64,000 nucleotides of DNA from Chryseobacterium echinoideorum (GCF_007474535.1 NZ_VKNW01000008.1:1-64000); one strand, 5' to 3'; positions 1 to 9,929 are shown, numbered from the stretch's first letter. Notes: generated by a model not told the origin, from the letters alone. A program made the numbers and translations.

Positions 1-177
1 TTCTTTCCAAAGAAACCGTCACTCAACTTGAAAAAGGTAAATGACGGTCAACTATTTTTAAACTTTGCTTAAACCGAACTCAGGTTAATATATTCTTCGG
101 CTTTTTATTGAATTGAAGAGAAATAAATACAATCATAAATTATGTGTCTAATTGCTGTGTTTTTTTGTTAAATTTTG

Positions 178-185
178 TATTTTTG
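178..185 (+). promoter_or_regulatory. Candidate -7 element of the parE promoter
   Basis: TATTTTTG matches the Bacteroidetes -7 consensus TAnnTTTG. A TTG at 152-154 lies 23 bases upstream, at the long edge of the usual spacing. Transcription would begin near 192, which supports the ATG at 206 as the parE start rather than a TTG at 152. Confidence 0.5.
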
Positions 186-205
186 TCTGTTTACTGAATT
201 TATAT

Positions 206-2089
206 ATGTCACAAGATTTACAGCCCAACTATTCCGAAGAAAATATCAGAACCCTGGATTGGCAGGAACACATCCGTTTGCGTCCCGGTATGTATATTGG
301 GAAGCTTGGTGACGGATCTTCTGCTGATGATGGGATCTATATTTTGCTGAAAGAAATTCTGGATAATTCAATTGATGAGTTCAGAATGAAAGCAGGAAAA
401 AGAATTGAGATCAAAGTAGATGAAGGAAAAGTCCTGATTCGTGATTTTGGTCGGGGTATTCCGTTGGGAAAAGTTGTAGATGCGGTTTCAAAAATGAATA
501 CCGGAGGTAAATATGACAGTAAAGCTTTCAAAAAATCGGTTGGTCTGAATGGAGTGGGTACAAAAGCCGTGAATGCCTTGTCAGATTATTTTCGTGTACG
601 ATCTTTCCGGGACGGAAAAATGAAAGTTGCGGAATTTTCCCGAGGTTTAATTACGGAAGAATTTCCGGAAAAAGAAACTTCAGACAGAAACGGAACCGAA
701 ATCTCTTTTACTCCGGATGCGGAAATTTTTCTTCATTACAAATTTAGAAAAGAGTATATCGAAAGAATGCTCCGCAATTATGCATACCTGAATCCAGGAC
801 TGAAAATTATTTTTAACGGGGAAACTTTTTTCTCAGAAAACGGTCTTAAAGACTTGCTTGATGAGGAACTTGAGAATGAGACGCTTTATCCGATTATTCA
901 TTTGAAAGACAATGATATTGAGGTAGCGATTACCCATACCGATAAATCTCAGACGGAAACTTATTTTTCTTTCGTTAACGGACAAAATACTACACAGGGA
1001 GGAACTCATCTGAATGCGTTCCGTGAAGCTTTCGTAAAAACAATACGAGAATTTTTCAACAAAAATTTTGATGCTTCGGATGTAAGAAAATCAATTGTTG
1101 CTGCCGTTTCTATTAATGTTGAAGAGCCCGTTTTTGAATCTCAGACCAAAACCAAACTTGGCTCAAATGATATCGGACCAAATGGTCCAACGGTTCGTAC
1201 TTTTATCATTGATTTTCTTAAAAACAAATTAGATAATTTTTTACATAAAAATCCTGAAATTGCAGAAGCAATTCAGAGAAAAATTTTAATTTCTGAAAGA
1301 GAAAGAAAAGAGCTTTCCGGAATTCAGAAATTAGCAAGAGAAAGAGCCAAAAAAGTTTCGCTGCACAATAAAAAACTTCGCGACTGCAGACAGCATTACA
1401 ATGACCAGAAAGCAGAAAGAAAAGCAGAAACGCAAATATTTATCACCGAGGGAGATTCTGCTTCAGGATCTATTACAAAATCGAGAGACGTGGAAACCCA
1501 GGCTGTATTTTCACTAAAAGGGAAACCGCTGAACTGTTATGGCTTAACCAAAAAAGTGGTGTACGAAAACGAAGAGTTCAACTTGCTTCAGGCTGCTTTG
1601 AATATTGAAGAAAGTCTTGAAGATCTGCGCTACAATCAGGTAATTATAGCCACTGATGCCGATGTGGACGGCATGCACATCAGACTTTTGATGATTACAT
1701 TCTTCCTTCAGTTTTTTCCTGATGTAATTAAAAACGGACATTTATACATCCTTCAGACACCATTGTTCAGGGTTAGAAATAAAAAAGAAACAAGATATTG
1801 CTACACAGAGCAGGAAAGAATAAAAGCGTTAAATGAATTAGGCAAAAACCCTGAAATCACACGGTTCAAAGGTTTGGGAGAAATTTCCCCTGATGAATTT
1901 AAACATTTTATCGGAAAAGATATTCGTCTTGAGCCGGTAGTAATCGGGAAAGATCAGACCATTGAGCAGCTTCTTGAATTTTATATGGGTAAAAACACTC
2001 CGGATAGGCAGGTTTTTATTCTTGAAAATCTGGTGGTAGAAGATCCTGATATTGATAAAAAGGAAATTTTGAATGAAATAGAAATTTAG
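206..2089 (+). CDS. parE: DNA topoisomerase IV subunit B (ParE)
   Basis: This is the ATPase subunit of topoisomerase IV, which decatenates and relaxes DNA together with ParC. The N-terminal GHKL ATPase shows the E/N helix (E50, N54), a DxGRGIP box at 80-86 and the GxxGVG lid near 115. The TOPRIM domain has EGDSASG near 414 and the metal-binding DADVD near 483-487. It ends with the GyrB/ParE FKGLGE motif near 553. Length of 627 residues fits Bacteroidetes ParE. I chose the ATG at 206 because a longer TTG-start reading adds a hydrophobic stretch foreign to the family and would start upstream of the predicted transcription start. The A subunit follows within 510 bases, which favours ParE over GyrB; that choice is inference. 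Confidence 0.93.
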   Translation: MSQDLQPNYSEENIRTLDWQEHIRLRPGMYIGKLGDGSSADDGIYILLKEILDNSIDEFRMKAGKRIEIKVDEGKVLIRDFGRGIPLGKVVDAVSKMNTGGKYDSKAFKKSVGLNGVGTKAVNALSDYFRVRSFRDGKMKVAEFSRGLITEEFPEKETSDRNGTEISFTPDAEIFLHYKFRKEYIERMLRNYAYLNPGLKIIFNGETFFSENGLKDLLDEELENETLYPIIHLKDNDIEVAITHTDKSQTETYFSFVNGQNTTQGGTHLNAFREAFVKTIREFFNKNFDASDVRKSIVAAVSINVEEPVFESQTKTKLGSNDIGPNGPTVRTFIIDFLKNKLDNFLHKNPEIAEAIQRKILISERERKELSGIQKLARERAKKVSLHNKKLRDCRQHYNDQKAERKAETQIFITEGDSASGSITKSRDVETQAVFSLKGKPLNCYGLTKKVVYENEEFNLLQAALNIEESLEDLRYNQVIIATDADVDGMHIRLLMITFFLQFFPDVIKNGHLYILQTPLFRVRNKKETRYCYTEQERIKALNELGKNPEITRFKGLGEISPDEFKHFIGKDIRLEPVVIGKDQTIEQLLEFYMGKNTPDRQVFILENLVVEDPDIDKKEILNEIEI

Positions 2090-2111
2090 AAAGCATAAAA
2101 ACACAAATAGA

Positions 2112-2594
2112 ATGAGGCTTAGCAACAAAAAGAAAGTACCTGTTTATAATTTTTTCAATACATTATTATTAATATTATTTTCAGCGGGAATTATCGGCTT
2201 CATTTTCAATGAGCTGAAATTTGATATTTTAGGAAATATAAGTTACGCATTGATTGCACTACCGCTGTCATTGTTGATTATTTTCCATCTCGTGGGACGC
2301 CAGATTTTTGAATATGACAGTGACGGTGAGGCTTTACACTTTAAAAATAGAAATATCGTTCCGTTTATACATAAACAATTGAGTGATGAGTTTCCCAAAT
2401 ATAAACTGATAAAATTTGAGATTGTTGTTATATTTTTCATTAAGCGGTTGTATGTTACGGTATCAAGTAAAAATAGTGGCAGTACGACTTTAAAATATGA
2501 AATTTCATATTTAACCAGAAAAGAAATAAGTGATTTAAAAGTTTCTCTCAACAAAGTGGTGAAAGCCAATGAGGAGAAAAGACATCAAGAATAG
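2112..2594 (+). CDS. Small membrane protein between parE and parC
   Basis: The 160-residue product is not a family I recognise. It starts with a basic stretch, then has two hydrophobic helices at about residues 12-31 and 37-58. A hydrophilic, lysine-rich C-terminal domain follows that looks like a cytoplasmic beta-rich domain of the bacterial PH or YcxB type, which is a guess from pattern only. It sits 22 bases after parE and 3 bases before parC, so the three are almost certainly co-transcribed. Nothing in the sequence gives it a topoisomerase role. The ATG and tight spacing make it a real gene. Confidence 0.85.
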   Translation: MRLSNKKKVPVYNFFNTLLLILFSAGIIGFIFNELKFDILGNISYALIALPLSLLIIFHLVGRQIFEYDSDGEALHFKNRNIVPFIHKQLSDEFPKYKLIKFEIVVIFFIKRLYVTVSSKNSGSTTLKYEISYLTRKEISDLKVSLNKVVKANEEKRHQE

Positions 2595-2597
2595 ATA

Positions 2598-5183
2598 ATG
2601 ATAGAAGAAAACGCTCACGAAGGCGAAAGCTTAAAAAAAGTTTCAGGACTGTATAAAGACTGGTTTCTGGATTATGCATCTTACGTAATTTTAGACAGGG
2701 CAATTCCATCTGTTTATGATGGTTTTAAGCCTGTTCAGCGAAGAATCATGCATTCTATGCGGGAACTGGAGGATGGTCGTTATAACAAAGTTGCCAATAT
2801 TGTAGGGAATACAATGAAGTATCATCCTCATGGTGATGCTTCTATTACGGATGCGATGGTAGGAATCGGGCAGAGAGAACTTCTGATTGATACTCAGGGA
2901 AACTGGGGAAATATATATACAGGAGATTCTGCCGCAGCTGCAAGATATATTGAAGCCAGACTTACTCCTTTTGCGTTGGAAGTAGTTTTTAATCCTAAAA
3001 CAACCATTTGGTCTAAATCTTATGACGGAAGAAACAATGAGCCTGTAGATTTACCCGTAAAGTTTCCTTTGCTGTTGGCACAAGGTGTTGAGGGAATCGG
3101 AGTCGGTCTTTCCACAAAAATTCTGCCGCATAACTTTAACGAACTGATCAATGCTTCAGTAGCTTACCTGAAAGGAAAGAAATTTGAGGTTTTCCCGGAT
3201 TTTCTCACAGCCGGTTATCTTGATGTTTCTGAATATAACGACGGCGCAAGAGGCGGAAAAGTAAGAGCAAGAGCCAGAATTTCTCAGGTTGACAAGCATA
3301 CTTTAATGATTACGGAGCTTCCTTTTTCCAAAAATACCGGCGATCTCATAGATTCTATTCTGAAAGCCAATGAAAAAGGTAAAATTAAGATCAAAAAAAT
3401 CGAAGATAATACTTCGGATAAGGTAGAAATCCTTATTCATCTTCATAATGATGTTTCGCCAGACAAAACAATTGATGCTTTATATGCATTTACAGATTGT
3501 CAGGTTACCATTTCGCCGAATGCATGTGTGATTGTAGGTGATAAACCTATGTTTATGAGTGTGTCTGAAATTCTTAAAATGAATACAGATCACACAGTTT
3601 CTTTGTTGAAAAAAGAACTTGAGATAGAACTTCACGAGCTTCAGGAAAACTGGCATTTTTCATCTCTGGAAAGAATTTTTATTGAAAACAGAATTTATCA
3701 CGACATTGAAGAAGTAAAAAGCTGGGAAGACGTTCTCAAAACAATTGAAGAAGGTCTTAAGCCACATACAGCTCACCTTTTAAGAGAAGTAACACAGGAA
3801 GATATTCTGCGATTGACGGAAATCAGAATCAAAAGAATTTCCAGATTTGATTTGGATAAATTTAAAGAGAATATTGCAGCTTTAGAAGGCAAAATTGATC
3901 AGGTAAGATTTAATCTGGCAAATTTAGTGGCTTATGCAATAGATTATTATACAAATATTCAGAAAAAATACGGTAAAGGAAAAGAGAGAAAAACTGAGCT
4001 TAGAATTTTTGATACCATTGATGCCACAAAAGTAGCGGTTGCTAATGAGAAATTCTACGCCAATTTCGAGGAAGGTTTTATCGGAACCTCACTTAAAAAA
4101 GACAAATATCTTTTTGACTGTTCGGATATTGACGATATTATTACTTTCAGAAAAGACGGAAGTATGAAAGTAGTAAAAGTTGAAGCCAAAACTTTTATCG
4201 GAAAAGATATTCAACATGTGGCAATCTGGAAGAAAAATGATAAAAGAACTGTGTATAATATGATCTATCGTGAAGGCAGGGAAGGACCGTATTATATGAA
4301 AAGATTTTCTGTAACAGGTGTTACTAGAAATACAGATTACCCTTTGGCTTCAGACAAAAAAGGTTCTGAAATGCTGTATTTTTCAGCAAATCCGAATGGT
4401 GAAGCTGAGGTTGTTACTGTTCTTCTGAAACCTAACCCGCGAATCAGAAAAAATAAAATGGAAATTGATTTTTCGGAACTGGCAATCAAAGGTCGTGATT
4501 CTAAAGGAAATCTGGTAACCAAATATTCTATAAAAAAAGTTGATCTGAAAGAAGAAGGTGTTTCTACTTTGGCTCCACGAAAGATTTGGTTTGACGATAC
4601 GGTACGAAGGCTGAATGCTGATACAAGAGGAAGTTTTCTTGGGAATTTCAAAGGAGATGATAAAATTCTTACCATTAATTCTCAGGGAGAAGCCAAACTG
4701 GTTACCTTTGATCTCGGCAATCGTTTTGATGATGAATATATAGTGCTGGAAAAGTGGAAGCCGCAGCAAGCTATTACCTGTATTTATTATGACGGTGAGA
4801 AAGATATTTATTTTATCAAACGCTTTTTACTGGAAAACACAACGAGTGTTCAGACTTTTATGCCATCTGAACATCCAAAATCTTTTATAGAACGAATTAT
4901 TGTATCTGATAATGCAACCGCAGAAATTATTTTTGCAAAAGATAAAGGAAAAGAGCGTGAGCCGGAAACGGTGAATATCGACGAATTTATTTCTGTAAAA
5001 GGAATAAGAGCTATTGGAAATCAATTCACCAAATTTAAAGTAAAAAATATTAATATTACTATTCCTGAACCGGTAGAGGAGGAGCCGGAAATATATGAAG
5101 AACCTGATTTCGGATCTTCGTCAGATGATGAAGGCGGAACAATCGGAGACTTGTTTGAAACGGGTAGTAATCAAGAAAACTAA
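2598..5183 (+). CDS. parC: DNA topoisomerase IV subunit A (ParC)
   Basis: This is the DNA-cleaving subunit that pairs with ParE. The N-terminal breakage-reunion domain contains the RAIPSVYDGFKPVQRR winged-helix region and the quinolone-determining segment HPHGDAS at residues 76-82. The DNA-linking tyrosine is Y117, in AARYIEARLT. The C-terminal third (from about residue 480) is the beta-pinwheel DNA-wrapping domain and ends in an acidic tail. The position equivalent to the quinolone-contact serine is A81, followed by S82. The length of 861 residues fits flavobacterial ParC. The gene begins 3 bases after the preceding small membrane protein gene. Confidence 0.94.
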   Translation: MIEENAHEGESLKKVSGLYKDWFLDYASYVILDRAIPSVYDGFKPVQRRIMHSMRELEDGRYNKVANIVGNTMKYHPHGDASITDAMVGIGQRELLIDTQGNWGNIYTGDSAAAARYIEARLTPFALEVVFNPKTTIWSKSYDGRNNEPVDLPVKFPLLLAQGVEGIGVGLSTKILPHNFNELINASVAYLKGKKFEVFPDFLTAGYLDVSEYNDGARGGKVRARARISQVDKHTLMITELPFSKNTGDLIDSILKANEKGKIKIKKIEDNTSDKVEILIHLHNDVSPDKTIDALYAFTDCQVTISPNACVIVGDKPMFMSVSEILKMNTDHTVSLLKKELEIELHELQENWHFSSLERIFIENRIYHDIEEVKSWEDVLKTIEEGLKPHTAHLLREVTQEDILRLTEIRIKRISRFDLDKFKENIAALEGKIDQVRFNLANLVAYAIDYYTNIQKKYGKGKERKTELRIFDTIDATKVAVANEKFYANFEEGFIGTSLKKDKYLFDCSDIDDIITFRKDGSMKVVKVEAKTFIGKDIQHVAIWKKNDKRTVYNMIYREGREGPYYMKRFSVTGVTRNTDYPLASDKKGSEMLYFSANPNGEAEVVTVLLKPNPRIRKNKMEIDFSELAIKGRDSKGNLVTKYSIKKVDLKEEGVSTLAPRKIWFDDTVRRLNADTRGSFLGNFKGDDKILTINSQGEAKLVTFDLGNRFDDEYIVLEKWKPQQAITCIYYDGEKDIYFIKRFLLENTTSVQTFMPSEHPKSFIERIIVSDNATAEIIFAKDKGKEREPETVNIDEFISVKGIRAIGNQFTKFKVKNINITIPEPVEEEPEIYEEPDFGSSSDDEGGTIGDLFETGSNQEN

Positions 5184-5186
5184 AAA

Positions 5187-5840
5187 ATGAATATTATTAT
5201 ATTAATTATTGCAATCACAGCTGTTATAACATTCATGGTTCCCAATGGGAGCAGTAATTTTGAGAAATATAAGTTTAATGTAGGCGCAATTATGTATAGA
5301 AAAGAGTATGTAAGGTTGCTTTCATCAGGTTTTTTACATGCAGATTTTATGCATCTTTTGTTTAACATGATGACGTTGTATTTTTTCGGACCTGTGATCT
5401 TACAGGGTTTTGGAAGCTTAGGATTTATCTTGATTTATTTTGGAGCGATACTTTTGGGTAATGTTTTTTCTTTGTTTATTTATCAGAAACAATCATGGTA
5501 TTCGGCAATTGGAGCGAGTGGCGGTGTTTCTGGAGTTTTATTTTCTGCAATTGCATTGGCTCCTCAAATAGGAATTTATTTTTTCTTTATACCCATTCCT
5601 ATTCCTGGTTTTATCTTTGGATTGTTATATTTTAGTTATTCAGTTTATATGATGCTCAATCCTCGAATGAATGATAATATCGGTCATGCAGCCCATCTTG
5701 GAGGAGCTTTTTTTGGATTGCTGTATGCAATTATCATTCAGCCAGAAAGTGCAATTCAGAATTCGTTATTTATAGGAATCATGTCTCTTCCGCTGATTTA
5801 TTTAGCTTACGAAATATTTATAAAGAAAAGAATCGGTTAG
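5187..5840 (+). CDS. Rhomboid family intramembrane serine protease
   Basis: This is a polytopic inner-membrane protease that cuts transmembrane substrates. It has about six hydrophobic helices. The catalytic serine is S111 in GASGGVSG (the GxSG motif), and the partner histidine is in HAAHLGG (H167/H170). The HLLFNM motif near residue 54 is also typical of rhomboids. The length of 217 residues is usual for short bacterial members. It begins three bases after the parC stop codon, so it is probably the last gene of the topoisomerase IV operon; the terminator hairpin uses the stop codon itself. No substrate can be inferred. Confidence 0.92.
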   Translation: MNIIILIIAITAVITFMVPNGSSNFEKYKFNVGAIMYRKEYVRLLSSGFLHADFMHLLFNMMTLYFFGPVILQGFGSLGFILIYFGAILLGNVFSLFIYQKQSWYSAIGASGGVSGVLFSAIALAPQIGIYFFFIPIPIPGFIFGLLYFSYSVYMMLNPRMNDNIGHAAHLGGAFFGLLYAIIIQPESAIQNSLFIGIMSLPLIYLAYEIFIKKRIG

Positions 5841-5860
5841 TTTTCTAACCGATTCTTTTT
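5830..5860 (+). terminator. Intrinsic terminator of the topoisomerase IV/rhomboid operon
   Basis: A perfect 11-bp stem (5830-5840 with 5845-5855) and TTTT loop are followed by five T. The left arm contains the rhomboid stop codon, so gene end and terminator overlap. Confidence 0.9.
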
Positions 5861-5880
5861 ATTGTAGATTTTTTTCTGAA

Positions 5881-6318
5881 TTATTTTCTAACAGTAGTAA
5901 TCACTAAAACTTTTTTGCCGTTGATCATATCTACTTTTGTAGAAGCAATCATATCTGCAAAAATCATCGTATTGGTGTCTTTAAATTCATAGCCTTCAAT
6001 GATTACAGGTGTACTTTCCGGAATACCGTGTTGCGAATTGTACATAGCAAGAGACATCATGTCCAGAGTTCCCATATCTTTTTTAAATTTTACTTCAGCC
6101 AAACCATTGTCGGCTAAATAATCAAATTTTTTCAAACTTTGAGGAATGTTTGCTTTTGTTTTAAACACATTAACGCTTTGTACGTATTCTTTGTGTGCAT
6201 CAAACATGGCAACCGTACCTACCGCATTATTGGAAATAGCAAATTTTACATTAGAGTTTTTTTGTGCAAAAACTGTAGCAGATGCACAAATGAGGATAGA
6301 ATATAGAATTTTTTTCAT
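5881..6318 (-). CDS. Small secreted protein of unknown function
   Basis: The 145-residue product begins with a clear signal peptide: a MKK start, a hydrophobic core and cleavage after VFAQ near residue 19. The mature part is about 125 residues with alternating hydrophobic residues, suggesting a beta-rich periplasmic or surface protein. I do not recognise the family. It has no lipobox and no T9SS sorting domain. It converges on the rhomboid gene and is separated from it by the shared terminator region. It appears monocistronic. Confidence 0.8.
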   Translation of the reverse strand: MKKILYSILICASATVFAQKNSNVKFAISNNAVGTVAMFDAHKEYVQSVNVFKTKANIPQSLKKFDYLADNGLAEVKFKKDMGTLDMMSLAMYNSQHGIPESTPVIIEGYEFKDTNTMIFADMIASTKVDMINGKKVLVITTVRK

Positions 6319-6601
6319 AGTAAATAAATAACTGTTAAAAACTTGATAAATATAGTTATTTTTTGCAAAATGTCATCAAAAAAAATGAATAATTTAAAAA
6401 TAACAAAAAAATAGCCTGTTTTATTGATATTTAATCATATCCATGTTTCTTCTTTTTCTCTTTCTCAATGAGTGTTTTCACCAGATTCTTAAAATGCTGA
6501 ATAGAAATTCAATACAATAAGTCAGAATATTGTAAGGTGGTGATACGATTTATTGGTTATATATCATAAACGCAAAGTTCTACAATAGTAATTCACACTA
6601 A
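6319..6601. other. Intergenic stretch with a possible short gene remnant
   Basis: This 283-base AT-rich stretch lies between two minus-strand genes. On the minus strand, 6431-6508 holds 25 open codons ending in a charged EKEKKKKHGYD tail before a TAA, which resembles the C-terminus of a lost gene. No other structure stands out. Confidence 0.3.
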
Positions 6602-7012
6602 TCACTCTTTCCAGTTCTTTTCAATGAGCTTCATAAGAAAGTCGGGGCATTTGATGATTTTGCTGTTTTCGGCATTCAGAAAGAAAAGGGTAGTAGATGC
6701 TTCCGTAATTTTTATTTTTTCCTCATTGTAAATTTCATATTCAAATTCGATCCTTACTCCCGGAATTTTTTTCAAATAGGTATGAATTTCCAATTTCTGA
6801 TCGTATAATGCTGGTTTTAAATACTTAATTTTGTAATCTGAAACCGGAAGCCAGATTCCCTGTTTTTCAATTTCATCATAGGAGATTCCTATGGTTCGGA
6901 AAAGCTCTACCCGCCCAAGTTCGAAGTAAGTTGCATAGTTTCCGTAATATACATATTTCATAGGGTCTGTTTCTGCGTAACGCACTCGTAGTGAGTGTAT
7001 TGAGTGTATCAT
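6602..7012 (-). CDS. Acyl-CoA thioesterase, YbgC/4-hydroxybenzoyl-CoA thioesterase family
   Basis: This single-domain hotdog-fold enzyme of 136 residues should hydrolyse acyl-CoA thioesters in the cytoplasm. The family signature is clear near the N-terminus: RYAETDPM, then a tyrosine-rich YYGNYATYFELGRVE, with the aspartate of ETD as the presumed catalytic residue. The rest follows the hotdog pattern, with a central helix followed by beta strands. The gene faces away from dnaA, and the 136-base gap between them must hold both promoters. The substrate cannot be deduced. Confidence 0.88.
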   Translation of the reverse strand: MIHSIHSLRVRYAETDPMKYVYYGNYATYFELGRVELFRTIGISYDEIEKQGIWLPVSDYKIKYLKPALYDQKLEIHTYLKKIPGVRIEFEYEIYNEEKIKITEASTTLFFLNAENSKIIKCPDFLMKLIEKNWKE

Positions 7013-7148
7013 CTTAAGCCTTTAATTATTCATACAAATATATTTTTAAATAATCAATATGAGAAATATTTTTTTTTGAAAATAAAAAATTAGACCTTTG
7101 TCTTCCTTCTAAAAACAAATAATCATAGTATAAATCAGGGCATAAAAT

Positions 7149-8603
7149 ATGGATGAAAATTTAATGATGGTTTGGCAGAAATGCCTTCAGTTTATGCGGG
7201 ATAATCTTAACGCAGCCGAAGACAATTCTGATCTTAAAAAGCTTGAAAAATCGTTTGATTTACTGTTCGACAAAGTTCAGCCGATTTCATTGGTTGAAAA
7301 TAATCTTACGTTGATGGTTCCGAGCGATTTCTATAAAGAATATATTGAAGATAATTATCTGTCATTGCTTTCTGCTGCCCTGAAGAAAAACATTGGCAAA
7401 GGAGTGAAACTTTGGTATTCTGTAATGGAAAACAAACCGACAGGTCAGGAAAAGCCTGTCACTATGAATATGAAGGGGAAATCTGTTCCTACGCCAAAGG
7501 TTCAGGAGACCATGCCTCAAGGTTTTTCGTCAAATATTGTCAATCCTTTTGTCGTTCCGGGAATCAAAAAAGTAAATATTGATTCTAATCTGAAAGCTGA
7601 TTTTTCTTTTGATAATTATGTGGAAGGTGAGAGTAACAAATTTGCAGCTACCGTGGCAAGATCAATTGCAAAAAGACCTGGAGCAACAGCTTTCAATCCA
7701 TTGTTTTTATATGGAGGCTATGGAGTAGGGAAAACCCACTTAGGTCAGGCTGTAGGACTGGAAGTAAAAAGTCAGTTTCCGGACAAGGTGGTGCTTTATC
7801 TTTCTTCAGAGAAATTTATACAGCAGTTTATTTCAGCAGCAAAAGCTCATAAGCAGACAGAGTTTGCCAACTTTTATCAGATGGTAGATGTTTTGATTAT
7901 TGATGATATTCAGTTTCTTTCGGGGAAATCTGCAACACAGGATAGTTTCTTCCACATTTTTGATTATCTCCACCAGAACGGCAAACAGATTATTCTTACA
8001 TCAGATAAGGCTCCTGTTGACATTATGGATATTCAGGACAGAATTGTTTCCCGATTCAAATGGGGACTTTCTGCGGAAATAAAATCTCCGGATCTTGAAA
8101 CAAGAAAGAAAATTATCGAAGATAAACTGAGCCGTGACGGAATTGTGCTTACGGAAGATATGCTGGATTTTCTTGCTTCGGAAGCTAAGACCAATGTAAG
8201 AGAACTGATCGGCGTTATCAATTCTGTGATTGCGTATTCTACTATTTACAAATCTGACCTTAGTTTAGAACTTTTAAAGGAAACGATTAATAAAATTGCT
8301 GCCAATCAGAAGAAAATTATCAATATTCCTTACATTCAGGAAGTGGTTTGTGATTATTTCGGAATTAAGAGAGAGCAACTATTATCCAAAACGAGAAAAC
8401 GAGAAATCGCTCTTCCAAGACAATTGGCAATGTATTTTGCAAAAGAATTTACCAATGCAACATTCACCAAAATTGGTGAAGAAATGGGAGGTAAAGATCA
8501 TTCTACTGTAATGTATGCCTGTGAAACCATTAAAGACGTTTCTAAAATTGATAAAGAAGTCAAAAAATACGTAAAAGAGCTTACTGAAAAGATAAAAAGC
8601 TGA
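7149..8603 (+). CDS. dnaA: Chromosomal replication initiator protein DnaA
   Basis: DnaA is an AAA+ ATPase that binds oriC and opens the replication origin. Domain I (1-90) carries the helicase-loading region. The AAA+ core has Walker A GGYGVGKTH near 188-196 and Walker B IIDDIQF near 248-254. The C-terminal domain IV has the DnaA signature GGKDHSTVMYAC near 454-465, which contacts the DnaA box. The length of 484 residues is normal. I saw no cluster of TTATnCACA boxes beside it, so this gene does not mark oriC. It ends at its own strong terminator. Confidence 0.97.
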   Translation: MDENLMMVWQKCLQFMRDNLNAAEDNSDLKKLEKSFDLLFDKVQPISLVENNLTLMVPSDFYKEYIEDNYLSLLSAALKKNIGKGVKLWYSVMENKPTGQEKPVTMNMKGKSVPTPKVQETMPQGFSSNIVNPFVVPGIKKVNIDSNLKADFSFDNYVEGESNKFAATVARSIAKRPGATAFNPLFLYGGYGVGKTHLGQAVGLEVKSQFPDKVVLYLSSEKFIQQFISAAKAHKQTEFANFYQMVDVLIIDDIQFLSGKSATQDSFFHIFDYLHQNGKQIILTSDKAPVDIMDIQDRIVSRFKWGLSAEIKSPDLETRKKIIEDKLSRDGIVLTEDMLDFLASEAKTNVRELIGVINSVIAYSTIYKSDLSLELLKETINKIAANQKKIINIPYIQEVVCDYFGIKREQLLSKTRKREIALPRQLAMYFAKEFTNATFTKIGEEMGGKDHSTVMYACETIKDVSKIDKEVKKYVKELTEKIKS

Positions 8604-8620
8604 TTGTTTTTACAAAATAT

Positions 8621-8654
8621 AAAAAATGGAGGATAGGCTTATTCTCCATTTTTT
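8621..8654 (+). terminator. Intrinsic terminator after dnaA
   Basis: The 11-bp arms (AAAAAATGGAG at 8621-8631 with CTCCATTTTTT at 8644-8654) enclose a 12-base loop and provide the T-tract. Confidence 0.85.
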
Positions 8655-8698
8655 ATTTAGTTTTGTGTTTCAATTATTTATTAATAAATTTTTTTTCG

Positions 8699-9154
8699 AT
8701 GAAAATTTTAATGGTCTGCCTTGGGAATATATGCAGAAGTCCGCTTGCCGAGGGAATTTTGAAGTCTAAACTTCCTGATACTTTTGAAGTGCACTCCGCA
8801 GGAACAATCAATATGCATGAAGGAAGTAATCCAGATAAAAGATCTGTTGAAATCGCCTCTAAGAACGGCATTGATATTTCAACCCAATGTTCAAGACCTA
8901 TTCAGCCGGATGATTTGGATTATTACGATAAAATCTATTGTATGGATAAAAAAAATCTTCAGGATGTGCTTTCTATGGTAAAAAATGAAGAGCAGAAAAA
9001 TAAAGTCAGTTTATTAATGGATGGCTTAAACCTGAAACAATATCCTGATGAAGTTCCTGATCCCTATTGGAGCGAAGCAGAAGGTTTTGAAAAGGTTTTT
9101 AATCAGATTGACGAAGCCTGTGAAATCATCTCGAAAAAACTCTCATACTCTTAG
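8699..9154 (+). CDS. Low-molecular-weight protein-tyrosine phosphatase
   Basis: This 151-residue cytoplasmic phosphatase removes phosphate from phosphotyrosine. The active-site loop CLGNICRS (nucleophile C7, R13) is at the extreme N-terminus as expected. The general-acid aspartate is D121 in the DPYW motif. I chose the ATG at 8699 because it gives the canonical MKILMVCLGN start; upstream in-frame codons lie in the AT-rich leader after the dnaA terminator. No tyrosine kinase gene is adjacent, so its partner is unknown. The next gene starts 26 bases downstream and may be co-transcribed. Confidence 0.92.
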   Translation: MKILMVCLGNICRSPLAEGILKSKLPDTFEVHSAGTINMHEGSNPDKRSVEIASKNGIDISTQCSRPIQPDDLDYYDKIYCMDKKNLQDVLSMVKNEEQKNKVSLLMDGLNLKQYPDEVPDPYWSEAEGFEKVFNQIDEACEIISKKLSYS

Positions 9155-9180
9155 TCTTAATATTATCCTACGTTTAAATT

Positions 9181-9879
9181 ATGTTATTTCTAATTCCCGC
9201 ATATCTTTCAGAAAATACCTCTGTCAATCATTTTGCACCGGTCATCAAAGAATATATCATGCAGACCGATTACTTTTTCGTGGAAAATGAAAAAACAGCG
9301 AGGAAAGTAGTTAAATTTTTTGCTCCCGAAAAAAAACAGGCAGATCTCAAGCTTTTTCTTTTAGATAAATACACAGAAAATGCAGATATTAAAGAAGCAC
9401 AACAGCTGATGTTGCAAGGGCAGGATTTCGGACTGCTTTCAGAAGCCGGACTTCCGTGTATTGCAGATCCTGGAAATTTGATGGTAAAATGGTGTCATGA
9501 GAAAAATATCAGGGTAATTCCTATTTCAGGACCTTCGTCTATTATTTTAGCATTGATATCCAGTGGATTTAACGGACAAGAATTCACTTTTAATGGCTAT
9601 CTTCCTATTGATAAAGGTGAAAAGAAAAAACAGATTCTCCACTTGGAAAATTCCGTTCAGAAGACGGGTTATTCACAGATTTTTATGGAAACTCCTTATC
9701 GTAACAATCAACTTTTGGAAGATTTGGTCAGATTTCTTTCACCCAATATGAAACTTTGTATCGCATCTAACATTAATGATCCGGAAAATGAATTTATTAA
9801 AACAAAGACCATTAAAGAGTGGCAAAGACATAAGCCAGAACTCCACAAAATCCCCACTGTTTTTGTAATAGGGAAATAA
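9181..9879 (+). CDS. SAM-dependent methyltransferase, RsmI-like (tetrapyrrole methylase fold)
   Basis: The protein belongs to the tetrapyrrole methylase fold that includes RsmI, which 2'-O-methylates C1402 of 16S rRNA. Recognisable pieces are the SEAGLPCIADPG segment near residues 87-98 and ISGPSSIILAL near 116-126, both matching RsmI. At 232 residues it is shorter than typical RsmI (about 280), and the glycine-rich N-terminal strand motif is altered (LIPAYLSEN). It could be a paralogue with another RNA target rather than RsmI itself, so I give no symbol. Confidence 0.83.
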   Translation: MLFLIPAYLSENTSVNHFAPVIKEYIMQTDYFFVENEKTARKVVKFFAPEKKQADLKLFLLDKYTENADIKEAQQLMLQGQDFGLLSEAGLPCIADPGNLMVKWCHEKNIRVIPISGPSSIILALISSGFNGQEFTFNGYLPIDKGEKKKQILHLENSVQKTGYSQIFMETPYRNNQLLEDLVRFLSPNMKLCIASNINDPENEFIKTKTIKEWQRHKPELHKIPTVFVIGK

Positions 9880-9901
9880 TTTAACAGCCATTAACAATGA
9901 A

Positions 9902-9929
9902 TTTGCATCATTATTGTCTTCTATCTTTC
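9902..9929 (+). promoter_or_regulatory. Candidate promoter for the eRF1-like gene
   Basis: TTTG at 9902-9905 is followed, after 16 bases, by TATCTTTC at 9922-9929, one base off TAnnTTTG. The gene start is 23 bases further on. Confidence 0.45.

Noticed and set aside
1..72. Short open frames at the window start (e.g. 24 codons ending at 72, and 14 codons ending at 44) that could be the end of an upstream gene
   Set aside because: Two frames look equally plausible, and there is too little sequence to decide. No feature was called.
152..205. Longer TTG start for parE giving an 18-residue hydrophobic extension
   Set aside because: The extension is foreign to the family and lies upstream of the predicted transcription start.
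2823..2843. Ala at the quinolone-contact position of ParC as a resistance mutation
   Set aside because: This looks like the normal ParC sequence of this lineage (GDAS), so it is not evidence of acquired resistance.
7013..7148. Possible replication origin beside dnaA
   Set aside because: No TTATnCACA-type DnaA boxes or AT/GC skew pattern seen; dnaA alone does not mark oriC.
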